Position numbers and translations under genes: made by a program
Source: Entonaema liquescens
Lineage: Eukaryota; Ascomycota; Sordariomycetes; Xylariales; Xylariaceae
Reading direction: 5' to 3'
Length of the DNA stretch: 64,000 nucleotides
NCBI GenBank assembly: GCA_902805475.1
Contig: CADCSX010000002.1
Location: 2,046,001 to 2,110,000, forward strand
Notes under the pieces: model-generated
The model's database searches: none
The model's input: only the letters and a program-made list of their open reading frames with translations
What the model was told of the DNA's origin: nothing
Shown: piece after piece, positions 46,721-59,334 of the stretch
Numbering within the stretch: position 1 is the stretch's first letter
Layout: each line of letters begins with the position of its first letter

Positions 46721-48427
46721 TATGCTGTCGGCAGGCAGTTTATGCGTACCTAGCCAGCTGTAATGCGGGCGGGTGGATTCGTTTCTCATGCATCTCATAC
46801 CCAATCCTTCCGCGCTGGCGGGCCGAATCGCTGTGCGACGGCATGTTGTACATAAACGCCGTATCGTATGTATTCCGTACCCTCCTCCGTACCTATAGTT
46901 AAGTACATGGTACAGCCGGCACAGTTTCCGGCTTACGGTCTAGAATAGACTTCCTGCCTTAGTGCCTAGGCTCGGGGTTTTTTTTTTCTTTCCGGACGTG
47001 GACATATATATATAAAGTCTAAATAGTCCCAACCATATCGCGTGGTCTTTGAGCCTCAGGGGTCTAGAATTGGGGTTTATCACAAAGACGTCAAAGAAAA
47101 AGCTATCGGCAGCACGTGTCTAACGTACATGGTATAAGGGAGTACGACGAATCCACGTAACTACAAAGCAGGCATGTTATGTAGAAAAATCTTTGCTACT
47201 CGAGTAGGCAATTCTAACCGCGTATCAGCGTTGGGCTGACGTTTGGTTAGGTTGGAGTAGTGATTCTATCTAGAGCAGACAGGCACTCTAGAGCTCCGGG
47301 AATAAGAGTAAGCCGTGTAGAAGTATGTGATGAACTTTGTCCGTTCTTATTCGCTCCCTAATCCGAACATCTTAATCCATGTATATGCCGGTTGTAGCAC
47401 ACGAGATAGGAGCAAAAAGGGGGCTGACACCAACACACTTAGAATGTCAAAATGTATCAATAGTAGTAGTACCATAAATATCAAACTCGATAAGATTTAT
47501 AATGCAAATTATGTCCCAATGGGGAGTGTCGCTTAGGACTGATCGATCTATGTATATAGCCCGCAACAAAAAGAACAACCGCCTGAATGGGCGTGTGGAT
47601 TCGACGTTATGCAAGCCGTCCCTGTAAAAGGCCCCCTATATTCCCCGTGAATCTTGTAAAGTACATCCTTCCACACAGAAAAATAAAGAAACCGATTAAA
47701 TATTTGTCTGAACAGCGAATGAAGTCTACCTATGCGGCATTGATGCATCTTGTCTCGAACCATGAGCCATCTCGGATGATTGTCTCCTTTTTCGGTCTCC
47801 CGTCATATTCCTTAGCGGATATTCCATTTCCTTTTTGTAGTTTTATGTTTTATTTGTTTCTCGTCATCACATACTTCGTTACCGTTGCCTTCGCGATAGC
47901 TTTCTGCCACCTGAAACCCCGACAGCAATGTTAGTTGTACCGCTAATGAGCTTTTCTGCTTGGTCGACCCGTAAGCTCTTAGCATGACCTGAGAGTACTC
48001 CAGGATGGGTATATATCGCCCCTTCATTTCATCCCACGGTTGGCATTCAGCTGAACAAGGTTGATAACTGTGTAGCTTACCCCTCGTTACGCTTTTGACT
48101 CGCCAGCTCCCATGTAGGTCCACTTTTGCCAACCAACCCTTTGCCGTGCCTAATTTTTGACGTCGACCACAATTCCCTAGAGCTTAAAACCTGTCTATAC
48201 GGAGGCGCTTCGAGAGCGCTCCGTGAGATCATGAATATGATCGTAGACGTGCCGGTTCATATATTCTTGGGTAAGGTAGACCTAAAGCATCATGGTAGTA
48301 GATACTGTTCACTTGCTCATGCCGTTGATTAAGTTAGCTTGAGTAAGCTTTTTGCTATTATACACAGCTCAATCTGAGATGCTAAACGGAGCGGTGCGAA
48401 GCATAGCTTGTCCTACGACAAGCTGGC

Positions 48428-51400
48428 TCATAGGAAGCCAGACTCGGCCAGTACCCTATAATACTAATGTAAGAATTTGCATAAATCATGCTAGGTTTGT
48501 GGTATCAACTTACCTCACGATCTTTTCGTCTTCACGCTCGCGCGGCTCTACGGTTAAACTCTTGTCATACATCTCATGTACATCTCCAGCTGCTTGCATG
48601 TTGCTTAGGATATAATCTTGTAGTTCCGGTACAGGCTGAAGCGAATAAGGAGAATTCTGATACTGCTGAATGTCGCGGATAACCTCCGCTGTCTTTGCAC
48701 GCTTGGCGAAATTAATCATATTTGTTTTCTTAATGATCGAAGGAATACCATCCTCAATGAAGGTAAGATCGGTAAGATAGACACCTAGAAGATGTTAGTA
48801 GGTGCGCGAGAGAGGCACGTGTATGAGTATTAGAACATACCAAAGAAAGGAATGCATGGCGGGTTTGCAGCATGCAAAGCTTCCCTATACTCGCCAAAAT
48901 TCTTCGTGCTCGCCATTAAGCGCCGCATCGTCTCCAGAACAGCTTGGGTCCGGGCCGGCACCTGATCCCAGGTTCGCTTCAGACGGGCGATAGGGGCGGT
49001 GCCTAGAGCGGAAATGATTGATGTTAACGTGGAAAAGTTGTTAAGACTCCGGCATTTCTAAATATCATTAGTATCGTAAACTACAAGAGACCCGAATATT
49101 GAAACTCACATCAGCAACTGAGACGAAATGCTTTATAACGATCACTCGCTTCTTCACATCCATCTGAGCCAGGATCATCTCAGCAACCCAGTTCGTCATT
49201 TGATTTGAATGTAGAATTAGTGCTTTCACATTCGGTGCAGGTTCAGGTTCGTTTTCGCCAACCTTCTTCTGCCATGTCTTATTGAGGCATTCTGTTGGCT
49301 TGATCTTGCCATACAGTTTAGACTCGATAATTGTTAGCTGGCGAGCAAATTCAGTGACGTCAATGTCAAGGAATTTTAGCTTCTTCATATTCTTAGGCAT
49401 GATTGGCGGCGGAACATTGTTGTTAAATGTTTGTATCATACGCTTGGATGATATTTCTTTGCCACTAAGTCGCTGATCCAAGACGGCCATGAGGTTATTG
49501 GCACCGGGGTCTCGGTAGATTTGACGGTGTCCCTTGCGAATGCATACACATCGCGGATCAGTTGCCTAGTTTCGTCGGTTGGCTCCTCCATCCAAAAATT
49601 TTCGAACCAACTCTTAATGATGTTCACCACGCGGAATCGGATCAGCTTTTGCTTTCGATCCCTCCACATGTCATAATCATTATTACTCAACCCCTCTGGC
49701 GGCTGAATATTAAAGCGCTTGACTAGAAGCTCAAACAGTTCTCGCGCTGAGGTGAAAGACCTATATGTCAAGAGGAATGTGTTATTGAAACTGAAATCGG
49801 ACTTGTCGTGCCTTGTGAGTTGTTCGACCAACGCCAACAATGAGCCGCCCTTGACCGCCGGCGATGCTGCTTTAAGGTCCCAGGACAGGTCATTCTCAAG
49901 GTCAAGCCGCAAGAATGGAGGCGTTTCCTCAACTGGCTGGACGACGGGCGGGGCAATAGAATTCTCTCCCAAGAGTTTCGCAACCTTGGATAAGTTACCG
50001 GCCTTCCTAGGGAAAGGTGTGGTTTCTTCAGGATAGGAAATTGAGGTTACCAGAGGAGGTCTGACATTCGCTAGGTAGTTCGAATCCGAGCGGACATGCA
50101 TCGAATTGGAAGACATCATGGGGTCTCTTCTAGGTGGTCCTCTCAGTAAGCTGTCATCCTGCATGCGAGCTTCATGCTGCTGTTGTAGATTAAATTGGAC
50201 CTGCTCAGAGAGGAGTTGAAGGGAAAATCCAATGTGAGAAGAATTCGTTTCTAGAGTCCTGGCACATTGCCTGACATACTCAAGCCTGCCTTCCAGGGAC
50301 TCCCCACGAACCTCAGACCATTCATCACCCAAAGGCCCAGCAACAGATTGGCATCCTAATATAAGGTCCGATATATTGTCATAAAGGCTTTGCTTATTGG
50401 TGCTGAACTCAGCAAGCTGGGGCGTCTGAAACGTATTCTCTAGGGATGAAAGGTCAATAGACTCGATCATCGCAATCCAAGGCCTGAACATCTCTAGAAT
50501 TTTCCCGCCTGCAACGCAGACATTGTTGCCGATAAGTTCATGTTTATATGGTGACACAATCTTGTCAGATAAACCAAGATATTTTTCCAGCTCCCTGATG
50601 CTAGAAACTAACATCCTCTTATATTCATCAAGCCTTTCGAGAAGGTTCCCGTCCAGATTTGCGGTTGGCTCAGCATAGCCCTCGTCGTCCTCCAAGAAAT
50701 TCGATGTGATGGGGTCGCGGGGACCCAGTCCATTATTTTGCCAGCTTCCACCAGTAGTGCTGCCAATCACGAACCCAGGGAATAATCGAGGGATCTCCTC
50801 GCCTCTCTGCTGTCTCGCAACTTCAACAAAGCTAAAAACTCCCCCAAGTACGCCGTCGGCTTCCTGCATACACTTTTGTACCGACTCGGCGTTTGGCCAA
50901 TCGGCTGCAGCTATATGAGAAGAAATAACAAGTTTGGAAAACTTGGACATCATGTCTCGAAAGTGAGGATAGAGCGCCTTGTTCGTCGAAATGATTGAAG
51001 GCTGACCGGAATGGTTGTCAGTGGTACCAGAACCAGCAGCTAAGAGCAAGCGCAAATGGTCAGATATATCTTCTGCACGTGCAACGTATTCTGATCGATT
51101 ATTGCTCGTAATCGCATCTCGGTAGCGGTCGATAGCGCGCTTCATATTTGCTATGAGGAGGTTCCAAGATAAAGGCTGCGCGGTACCGTCGTCAAAGAAG
51201 GAACGAGGTATCGTAGCTGCTTGAGGAAGGTTAAAACTAGCGCCAGTAAAGGATGTCGCAGAAGCCAGCGTCGGTGCTAAACCGCCTCCCGAAGACATCG
51301 GTAAATTGGTGTTGATGTAAGTTTCGCCCCTTGATCGTATCCCCTGGGAACCATTCATAGAGTCCATGGATGGTGAGGGAGAGACTCCGACGCTGTCGTA

Positions 51401-52307
51401 ACCGCGACGCCGTGAGGGCTACACAACACGATGTAAGCTTACGACAAATATGCGCATAGGATAGGAATGTACTTACCAAGGAACTCATGGAGCTTTTGGT
51501 GAGCAATTCACCTTCGAGCTCTGAAGCAGATGTTGCTTCCGAGTCCTCATCTTCATCTTGCATCAAGCCCCTCGCCATTACCTCTGGAGGTACTCGCGTC
51601 TTCTCTATCATATTTACGTTCATTCGATCCCGTGGCCCATTTTCGTTGAAACCAGTTGGCGATTCCAACGGAAGTTCCATACTACTCTCTCCAGTCATAG
51701 TATTATAGTAGAATAATCTGCCATCGGGCGTAGCCTGAGGTATCCAAAAATCGGCGCCAGATTTTCTCGACGTCCTTGTACCTTCGAGGGGCAACCCATT
51801 AAACTCATCTTGATCCGACTCATTCTCATCCTCTAGATCTTCGTCGTATACTACTTGATCCTCAAGTTCGTCATCTCCATTGTCCCCATCTACGTTCTGC
51901 AAATGCTCGGGAATCTCTTCGGGGTTCTCGATGATCTGACAATAGTTACTTGGAAACCAACCGCGGACCCCGTTGATCACGCCGTCCCACCATCCGCTTT
52001 CTAGTTGGGTGATGACCTGAATTATATCGCCCTCGTGAAAACTTAAACTCGTTCGGTCATCGGCCTCGTAATCGTACAGTGCTCGTACATATAGCGTGCC
52101 GGGAGGCGCAGTACCTAGTATGCCGTTCATGGTGTATGAGTAAGCACGGTCACCGCTGGAACGATCCAACGATGCCGGGTTTCTAAGCTCGATGGCAGAG
52201 TCGGGGTTCTTGTCGAGAGTGTTAGATCGAGACCTATTCCTCGAATTGTATGCGTTATCTTTTTGGGATGTTACTATTGCCGACACTGCGGACTGTGTCA
52301 TGAGCAT
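48428..52307 (-). CDS. cdc25: Ras guanine-nucleotide exchange factor, Cdc25-like, with one frameshift
   Basis: Minus-strand exons 52307-51477, 51418-49110, 49057-48841, 48784-48514, 48455-48428; about 1218 residues with one base restored. An SH3 domain lies at about 71-127 (TLYVRALYDYEADD to GWFPSNYCQII), and a WW-like segment at about 183-212 (ADFWIPQATPDGRLFYYN). A helical middle region follows. RasGEF-N is at about 795-910 (GGSLLALVEQLTRHDKSDF), and the catalytic RasGEF domain (DIDVTEFARQLTIIESKLYG, LNKTWQKK, ILHSNQMTNWVAEMIL, LTSIISAL) ends with MINFAKRAKTAEVIRDIQQYQ. The final 28-nt exon adds VLAESGFL. It would activate Ras at the plasma membrane, upstream of cAMP/PKA. Near 49505 ETP must continue GANNLMAVLDQRLSGKE, one frame over. 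Two in-frame ATGs (52307, 52301) could start the protein. Confidence 0.92.
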
Positions 52308-53081
52308 CGTGACGTGGGAAGCGCCAAGCGTGATTACAGAGAATTCGAATAATAGTATTAAATCATGTCCGAGCCAATACAGGGGAAACGAAATCGGACG
52401 AGACTAGGGGGGGGGTTAAAACCCGCGGAGTTAGGCTGCTGGAAGTCGATTCGCGATCCAATATGAATATGAACAAAGGCCAGAGTAGGAGTGGTACGCG
52501 TTGATTGATATCGAGGCTGTCGTCGCTACGGTGGCGGAAATGATTAACGAGAAGATAAATCGCGTGTCCAGAACGATAGACTGAGAAAAGAAGTAGAAAT
52601 AATGAAACAAAGGTAGAATATCTAGGTGCAATGAATTTTCCGTCGTCTCAATCTCTCTCAATCGCAACTTGTTACTCTCCTTTCAATTTGGATACGAGCG
52701 CTAAGGGTCTTGCTGCTAGAGTAGACCAAGGTTAGAAAAGATATGAATGGTGGAAGACCCTTCTCGATGGGCGGGTAAAGAAAGTGAGGTAAGGAGTTCA
52801 ATTCGCTGACGAGAAGGGCTAGTCACCTCAAGGACTGGACTGGCTCGTGGGGTGTGTGCCCAGGCTAAGCTGAGGGCTGATGGAAGTCAGACCTAGACAG
52901 ACCTAGACAAGAGGCAGCGACCACAATAATTGTCGAGTGTCAAGTTGGGTTACAGCCTATGGGATTCAGAGCTGTCTTGAGGGTGGTGAAGTGTGGTTAA
53001 TCGGCGAAAGGGGGGGGGTGTGGTTTTGGACACCCAGCCGATAATACATACAGGACCGGAATTAAGGTAAGGTAGGTTTTT

Positions 53082-53124
53082 GGGACTCTGGGACTCTGGG
53101 ACTTTGGGGACTTGGGACCTTGGG
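53082..53124 (+). repeat. GGGACTCTG nonamer repeats
   Basis: About five diverging units (GGACTCTG, GGACTCTG, GGACTTTG, GGGACTTG, GGACCTTG). Confidence 0.75.
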
Positions 53125-53816
53125 TTATGCAGGCTGGGTAGGCTGAGTGTACCTGTTAGAGATCTGAAGTCGGGGTCTGCTCGTTGCCCACTCTTTCCCA
53201 CTTTTTTTTTCTTCTAGTGTACCGTATCAATTTTCTGATCTCCCCTTCCCACCTACCGCCCGTTAGTGGTAGTAATAAGGTAGTTTGTACTCTGTACCTT
53301 GTAGCGTCAATGGTTGGTTGTAATACGTTTTAGGTAACCGTTATGGCAGGTTAATGATATTGAGCTAGTCCTTATACAGCAATAGTATATGATCCTAGCG
53401 TCTGTAGTGAGATAGAAAACCCCTCTTTCTTCTTTTGAACTGGACCCCTTTAAATTTTTCCGTCTGCCGAGAGCAATCACAGTCGTCGTAAGTTTACGTA
53501 TGTAGACGTAGATTGGTTGATTTGTTTATATCCCTTTCGATTGTTTGCGTATACATAATATATTAGATATGCATTATACCTTTGACTCGATCTAGACTTA
53601 GGTGAGTATGGGTATGTAAGGAGAAGGGTTTCGGAGCTTCTATAGGTTAAGTATCAATATACATATCATCGCCATTGAACCTGTACGAAATATCACATAC
53701 CTATGTAAGTACTATGTACACGGGGTCAAGTTCCACATGTGTCTACCTACATAGGTACCTATCAGGTGCCTTATGTACGTGTATAAACTTAGCATCAATA
53801 TGCATATCTTAATGTA

Positions 53817-53842
53817 GTGCTAACGTGCTAACGTGCTAACGT
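53817..53842 (+). repeat. TAACGTGC octamer, three units
   Basis: Tandem GTGCTAAC/TAACGTGC units in non-coding DNA. Confidence 0.8.
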
Positions 53843-54105
53843 ATTGTACGGTAGTACTCGCATTTCGATATGAAGACACCCCGCTGGCGTGCTTGACAAA
53901 TGTGCCGTAAAATTCAAATCTACAATAGTATAAACATGTATCGGATCTCAGCACCTTCTACGAATAGAAGGAGTATTGCAGCCAAGGAAGGATTATCGAC
54001 TACCTAGATACTTTGATAGAATCAATTTCCCCTCATATCAAAACGCATTAGTTATTTTCGTTGACTCTACATTCTCCGCATCAATTATCATATCATACCT
54101 ATCGT

Positions 54106-54130
54106 ACAATACACAATACACAATACACAA
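54106..54130 (+). repeat. ACAATAC tandem repeat
   Basis: Three to four short ACAATAC units, followed by the related ACAATGC twice (to about 54147). Confidence 0.75.
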
Positions 54131-56108
54131 CTGACAATGCACAATGCATAAAATAAATAATTTTCTGTACTTGTCTCGGCCGACCGCTCATTTAAGGTGC
54201 CGGACCCAAGGGGAAGGAAAACAAAATAAGTGTAAATCTGGCGAAATTTGTTCAGAAGCAATCGACTGGGAGTCGAGCAAGGGGCTTTTTTTTTTCCTCG
54301 AAAGAATGGCCAGATAACAGTCTACATATTCCTATTAATACTGTATTTTGCATATGATCTCCGTATTAAAAACACTATAGTCACACTGTGAAAATGCATA
54401 TGTATCTTCTCAACTATAACTAACTAGATACTTCAAGAAAGTTATTATTAAGAGTTACGATAGAATCGTTAAGCTTACTCATACATACATAAATAACTAT
54501 AATAGTCGGATACTTTACCTTATTCTAGTATCATGAACCGTACTCATGAACATATGAACTCATGGTTTATGAGTGCGGATAAATCCCCCAGTATGAGATC
54601 AACCGACTTACAACCCACAGGTGCCATCTTGTCCCGGGACATAAACCAATAGCCAAGATGAATGTTACAAGATCATATCGGTTATATCTAAGAGAAATGA
54701 CAGGTACTATGAGTACTCGAGTCTATTGTAGGACTCCATGCGAAGGAGGGGGTTAGCATGGCTCTCACGAAATGTCGAGCGCATGCATGCAAGCTGCAGC
54801 AACCTCGTGCTCATACCGCTTGGCGAACCGACGTTGCAATACTGAGTACACAGTATAGTATGTACTTACGCTAGAGGTTGTACCTTGGTGAAGAGTTAAG
54901 GAGGTATAGCACGACGGTCTACAAAAGCAGTATCAGTATAGTACTCGATATACGTTTCCTCCCGCGCACTAAATACACGTGGTGTTGTTGTATGTTCGTT
55001 TTATGATGGTCCCTCTATCCCATACTAGGATTCATGTTTCCGTATGGTACGGCTTGGGGCCTGGGAGTAACCGTCGGAATATTTCGAAGACGCATGGAAG
55101 ACTTGGATGGAAGCTTTTGCCCACAGACGCTGCCAACGAACACCGAGCATTGACGCTCTACTGTAGGCTTAACACGGAGACCTGCTCTTTTCATATTTAT
55201 TAACTCCAGCAACCACCAAACATATCCCTGAATCACACGGCCCTGCCGTTACTAAATTCAAGGATGGAAAAGAAGCTCGCTAGACTAGCCTTGCCGTCAA
55301 ATTACCTAGTGAAATGGATTCGGCGACTACTCATGCCCATGTTCACGGTGAACAGATCTACAAGATAACGAGCACCCTTGTAGCCCCTCTGGAGTCTAGA
55401 CGGGACTGATCTATCCGATTAGAATGACCACAGAAGAAATTATGCTTCTACCGATCGGCGTGGGAGCGTACAGGCATGAATGAGTCTCCAAGTACAGTAA
55501 TCCAGCGACTCTGTGTCCAACCGGGGTTAGGAGAAAGGTAGTAGGGGTTAGATCCTCAAGGGACTCTCTTCAGTTACATCTCAAACTGATCTGAATGCGG
55601 AAGTTCAACTTGACGTAAGAAACCCCAGATACTATTGATGCTGCAACATGTTGCAACGTAATAACACAATATCAAGCAATGAGGGGCTAATGCGTCTTTG
55701 TCCTCATAGCTACCACTTACGAATAACATTATTTACAACTACTAAAATACTTGTTTCTAAGCAGCTTAGAATCTGATTGATATATAAATTGTAGCACAGA
55801 CAAGCTGCCTACCTATGCAACCGACTGAAAACGCATGCATAGAAGACTTTGGATATCATCCTGAGTTTAACGTAGCGTTTTCCAAAGAGAACATCGTCAA
55901 GCATCAGCCAAGCCCCCACATTGGCCGAGAAGGGCAGGCATCGTCGCCTACAAAAATCCTCCAAGTCTCCTTTCCCCTATGACGACCAAAATAGTTGTCG
56001 AACCATTGTCATCTGCCCGATCCTGCGACCCCTGACACATGAGATCGGGGAGGGCGAACTCTTACGGTTCTAAGACTTCTTGCCCCCAATTGGCCTCCCG
56101 CAGCTCCA

Positions 56109-56134
56109 CGTGGGATTGATTCTGCAATCCCACG
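56109..56134. repeat. Perfect 10-bp-stem inverted repeat
   Basis: CGTGGGATTG, a six-base loop (ATTCTG), then CAATCCCACG. It stands 30 bases before a second inverted repeat. Confidence 0.8.
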
Positions 56135-56164
56135 AGATAGTCTATGCGATTAACTATGCGTCGC

Positions 56165-56209
56165 ATCGGCGGTTGTAGCTGTACGTACCCGTGTACGTCA
56201 ACCGCCGAT
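56165..56209. repeat. Perfect 11-bp-stem inverted repeat
   Basis: ATCGGCGGTTG at 56165-56175 pairs with CAACCGCCGAT at 56199-56209. The 23-base loop carries two TGTACGT copies. No gene is attached. Confidence 0.8.
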
Positions 56210-58326
56210 ACCTAAACTGTGTAGCACAGCACGGTCAGGTCGTGGAACGTCGAATGGTTCGGGTCGAGGCGACGGGAACTGCGGAACTATCCTTCTGGCA
56301 CCAACCACGATGGGCGCAAAATGATATATCAAGACGCACGCTAACCCTGACGAAACCTAAAAAGGCCAACCGCAAATTCTTATCTTATGAACTTGATGAC
56401 ATGGCTTTGAGCTTGGCTATTAGCTAATGCCATAAACAATACCTTTGAGGATCCGAACTCAGCGGCCTTATTATGAATTTTGACGAGTTTTACTCGTCGG
56501 ATCGGAGAACTTCCCATCACAAGGAGCGATTTTCTGTAGGTTTGCTCGCCCAGACGGGTTCGTTTAATCGTCCAGTTGCTCAACCACCCGTTATGAACAA
56601 CTTATGTTGTTTGCGGCAACCGAAAGGGAGAGCCCATCGTCGAGATACAAACAAGCAAGTCCAGATGCAGAAGTCCGGAACCTACGAGACCACGAAACTG
56701 TCTTTCCTAGATGGGGGGCCTTGACAAATATTTTGGGTATGCCACATCAACCCTGAGTGAAAAGTTCTTCGTGTCGATTAGTTAGTGCGAAGAATAAGAC
56801 AATAATTCTTACGTTAGACCTTGCGGTAGTCGTATCATCGTGGGCTCGAACCAAGGTATAAAAATGCGGCGCGCGAAGCACTTACGAATGATCTTCAGGG
56901 GTGAGATCGGTGGATGCAGCAAGATAGGGAACAGACTGCCGTCTTCTCTGCTTGTGCCTCAAAATGTCCGTCACTCTCTTCCCAGATCATTGGGACGCCA
57001 ATCATTAAAGAATTTTTCTCTCGCCCCTGTTCCTGAAGCCATTAAACAAGGCACATATCGTCCTTGTCTCATATTTGTCTAGGTTAGTATGCTGTTCCTA
57101 AGCAATAACCTTAGAGGTATCATTATGATGAAATGTGAGACCCGGGAATCGCGTCAAGTGGACCCTCGAAGAAATTAGTTTTCTCTCCTATTGACAATTG
57201 TAGGGCGGATATCACCTTACACTAGACCGACTTGGGCCTGACGATCGATGTAGGTTAGCACACGTGGAGATCACCGGAAGTGTCCCGCGAACCCCAGAAC
57301 CTCGCCTTTGCCAGTTTCGACTATTCCGATTCTTGCATCAACTATATAAGACGTACTATTATGAGAGTCCAAGGTCCAAGGGGTCATAAGTTTTTCTATT
57401 AAACTTCCAAGCCCACGCAAAAGACTATTGTGCATATTGTTCGGTTCCAATTACCCCGTATGCCCTCTTATCAATCATGTCAGCAGATCTCTAGATAATG
57501 CAGTGTTGCTGTTGAACGGCACCAGCCGCATTCTTCAAGTTCATGTTTACATGAGCGGGAGCTAATCAAGACGTCGAAGCGCGGATGATCTGCTGTACTC
57601 AGAATCAAGTGAAGATGCACCTTACGAGCAAGTGGACTAGCGGAGCCCATTAAGCAAAGAAACTATTTCCTTCCGGCGACCCTTAGTGTGTGGTGGATGT
57701 GGATAGTCTATATGTTATAACTCCACTCATGTTCCTAGTGTAGTGTGTCAAACCTGTTACCAATCTCGTTTCTGCTACACTAGAACAACCAATACCATCT
57801 AGAAATGCTTAGACACCAGCTCGGTGGTTCACAACACGTCGGCTATCGTCAGTTCTTGCTTCTCGAAACAAGGATAGTGATCCTACAAATAGTATTTATT
57901 CTCAGGGGTCAAGGTCGAGTGCGACGTCGGGTCTTCTGTTAGACATTCAAATGTTACCAAATGTTACTGTCGTCTTCTGGTAGTTGGATAGCTCGTCTAC
58001 TGGCGAGGTATGGATTTATTAAAGAAGGAAGTTGTCTTCTATACCGCCGCTATCCTAGGTATAAGGCGACCAGTAGGCCTCTCATGTCCCGCCACGCGAT
58101 CAAGAGGAACGGAGCAGGTTTCCGTCGAAGCATTAGGGGCGCTTGTACTTGTCCCGTGATGTCGAGGGGATCCAGCATCGGGGAACCTCCCAGCGCCGTG
58201 GGGCTTGTGGGCCAACGGACTTCCGGCTTTACAGGAAGTTCGCAAGGGCGGCCGTCTTGTTCAGGTAATTTACGGGGAACTTTTACACTTTACATAAACA
58301 TGTTGACAAAAAGGGGAAATAGTCTA

Positions 58327-58352
58327 CACTCCACCCCCTGAAATAATGTTAG
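58327..58352 (+). repeat. Left terminal inverted repeat of the MITE
   Basis: Begins CACTCCACCCCCTGAAATAA; pairs with 58925-58950. Directly preceded by TA. Confidence 0.85.
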
Positions 58353-58924
58353 CGCGACCCACTTGTCAGTACGTAGCAAAGGTGTTTTAGGACTACACCC
58401 CAAAGTGCAATTGGTCCGGTAAAACCCCGGCTAATTAATTTAGCCACTTTAATTCTTATCAAACTTATCAAATTTATCCAATAATATTATACTACCACGT
58501 CACGTGATAATACATAGTTATATATAACGAAATTTTCGAAATTTTATATTTAATAAAATAGTCGAAAATATATATAATTTATTTTTTTTTTTTTTTAAAA
58601 AAAAAGGGGGGTTAAATAACGTTAAATTTAAAGCTTAAAATGGTATAATTTGTTAAAAACGGGGAAAGATATTTGCAAAATTGAAAATTTAAAAAAAATT
58701 TTTACTTATTACGATATTTAATTATAATTTAAACTAATTTTACGTTATATTTTTACTATTTTCCCTAAATACTTTTATAATAAAAAATGCTTATATAATA
58801 CCTTATAATATATTTATAATATGTTTTTTTAACGTATAATAAGTTATTTTTTGTAACGTATATATTTTATTAACTTGATCTATACGTCACATAGCTTTTC
58901 TTTTATAGACGCACGGACAAGAAA

Positions 58925-58950
58925 CTAACATTATTTCAGGGGGTGTACTG
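58925..58950 (-). repeat. Right terminal inverted repeat of the MITE
   Basis: Read on the minus strand it begins CAGTACACCCCCTGAAATAA; directly followed by TA at 58951-58952. Confidence 0.85.
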
Positions 58951-59289
58951 TACTTACAGTGTCATCGGCCAATACCGAGATAAGAGGGTTTCTTTACTTA
59001 CGACGTTGAAAAGACCAAAAATAAACCATTGATACTATCAATGCTAGCTGAATGCAACTACGCCAATGAAATCGTAGGGTATGATTTGCGACAGCAAAAA
59101 TAATTACGAATAAGAAGGAAGAAAAAGGATTGCTCACATACTCATACATCCCAGACCATCCCAGACCATCTCATACGTACATTTTGTTAGGTACATGATT
59201 CGTGTCCAGATTAGTTCCTTAGGAATATAGGGAGTATTACAGCCAATAATAGGAAGATTCGTTCTACACTATGTAGCCCTCCCCTCCCT

Positions 59290-59334
59290 ACATACACATA
59301 TACATATACATGTACATACACATATACATACACT
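59290..59334 (+). repeat. CATA/TACATA microsatellite
   Basis: Imperfect CATATACATA units with alternating purines and pyrimidines. Confidence 0.75.

Larger units (their letters stand above)
43974..48427. other. Convergent gene-free region, nrde2 (+) / cdc25 (-)
   Basis: About 4.45 kb. No family recognised in any frame. Contains an A-rich purine tract (45503-45550), a TACA microsatellite (45810-45846), AACCC and TGTGC short repeats (46679-46720) and a T-rich tract near 46979. Much of it is low complexity. Confidence 0.5.
52308..58326. other. Long gene-free region
   Basis: About 6 kb upstream of cdc25. Open frames reach about 80 codons and show no recognisable family. Short tandem repeats occur at 53082-53124, 53817-53842 and 54106-54130, and two strong hairpins at 56109-56209. 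The stretch 55200-58300 is not low-complexity, so decayed transposon or gene remnants are possible, but I cannot identify any. Confidence 0.5.
58327..58950. mobile_element. Non-autonomous TIR element (MITE), pogo/Tc1-mariner-like
   Basis: 624-bp element flanked by TA on both sides (58325-58326 and 58951-58952), the target duplication of Tc1/mariner/pogo elements. Terminal inverted repeats lie at 58327-58352 and 58925-58950; 24 of 26 bases match, sharing CACCCCCTGAAATAATGTTA. Weaker symmetry continues inward (CTTGTC..GT.CGT). The right end starts CAGTAC when read inward, like the CAGT ends of that superfamily. The interior (about 58440-58910) is extremely A+T-rich with long T and A runs and encodes no transposase, so it could move only with help from an autonomous relative. 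Some of the A+T bias could be repeat-induced point mutation; this is not shown here. Confidence 0.82.

Noticed and set aside
56835..56865. B-box-like GGTTCGAGCC on the minus strand
   Set aside because: The flanking bases do not form a T stem and no A box or acceptor stem is found at the right distance.
57961..58341. 126-codon plus-strand frame before the MITE
   Set aside because: Arg/Ser/Gly-rich with no family resemblance, and it ends inside the left inverted repeat.
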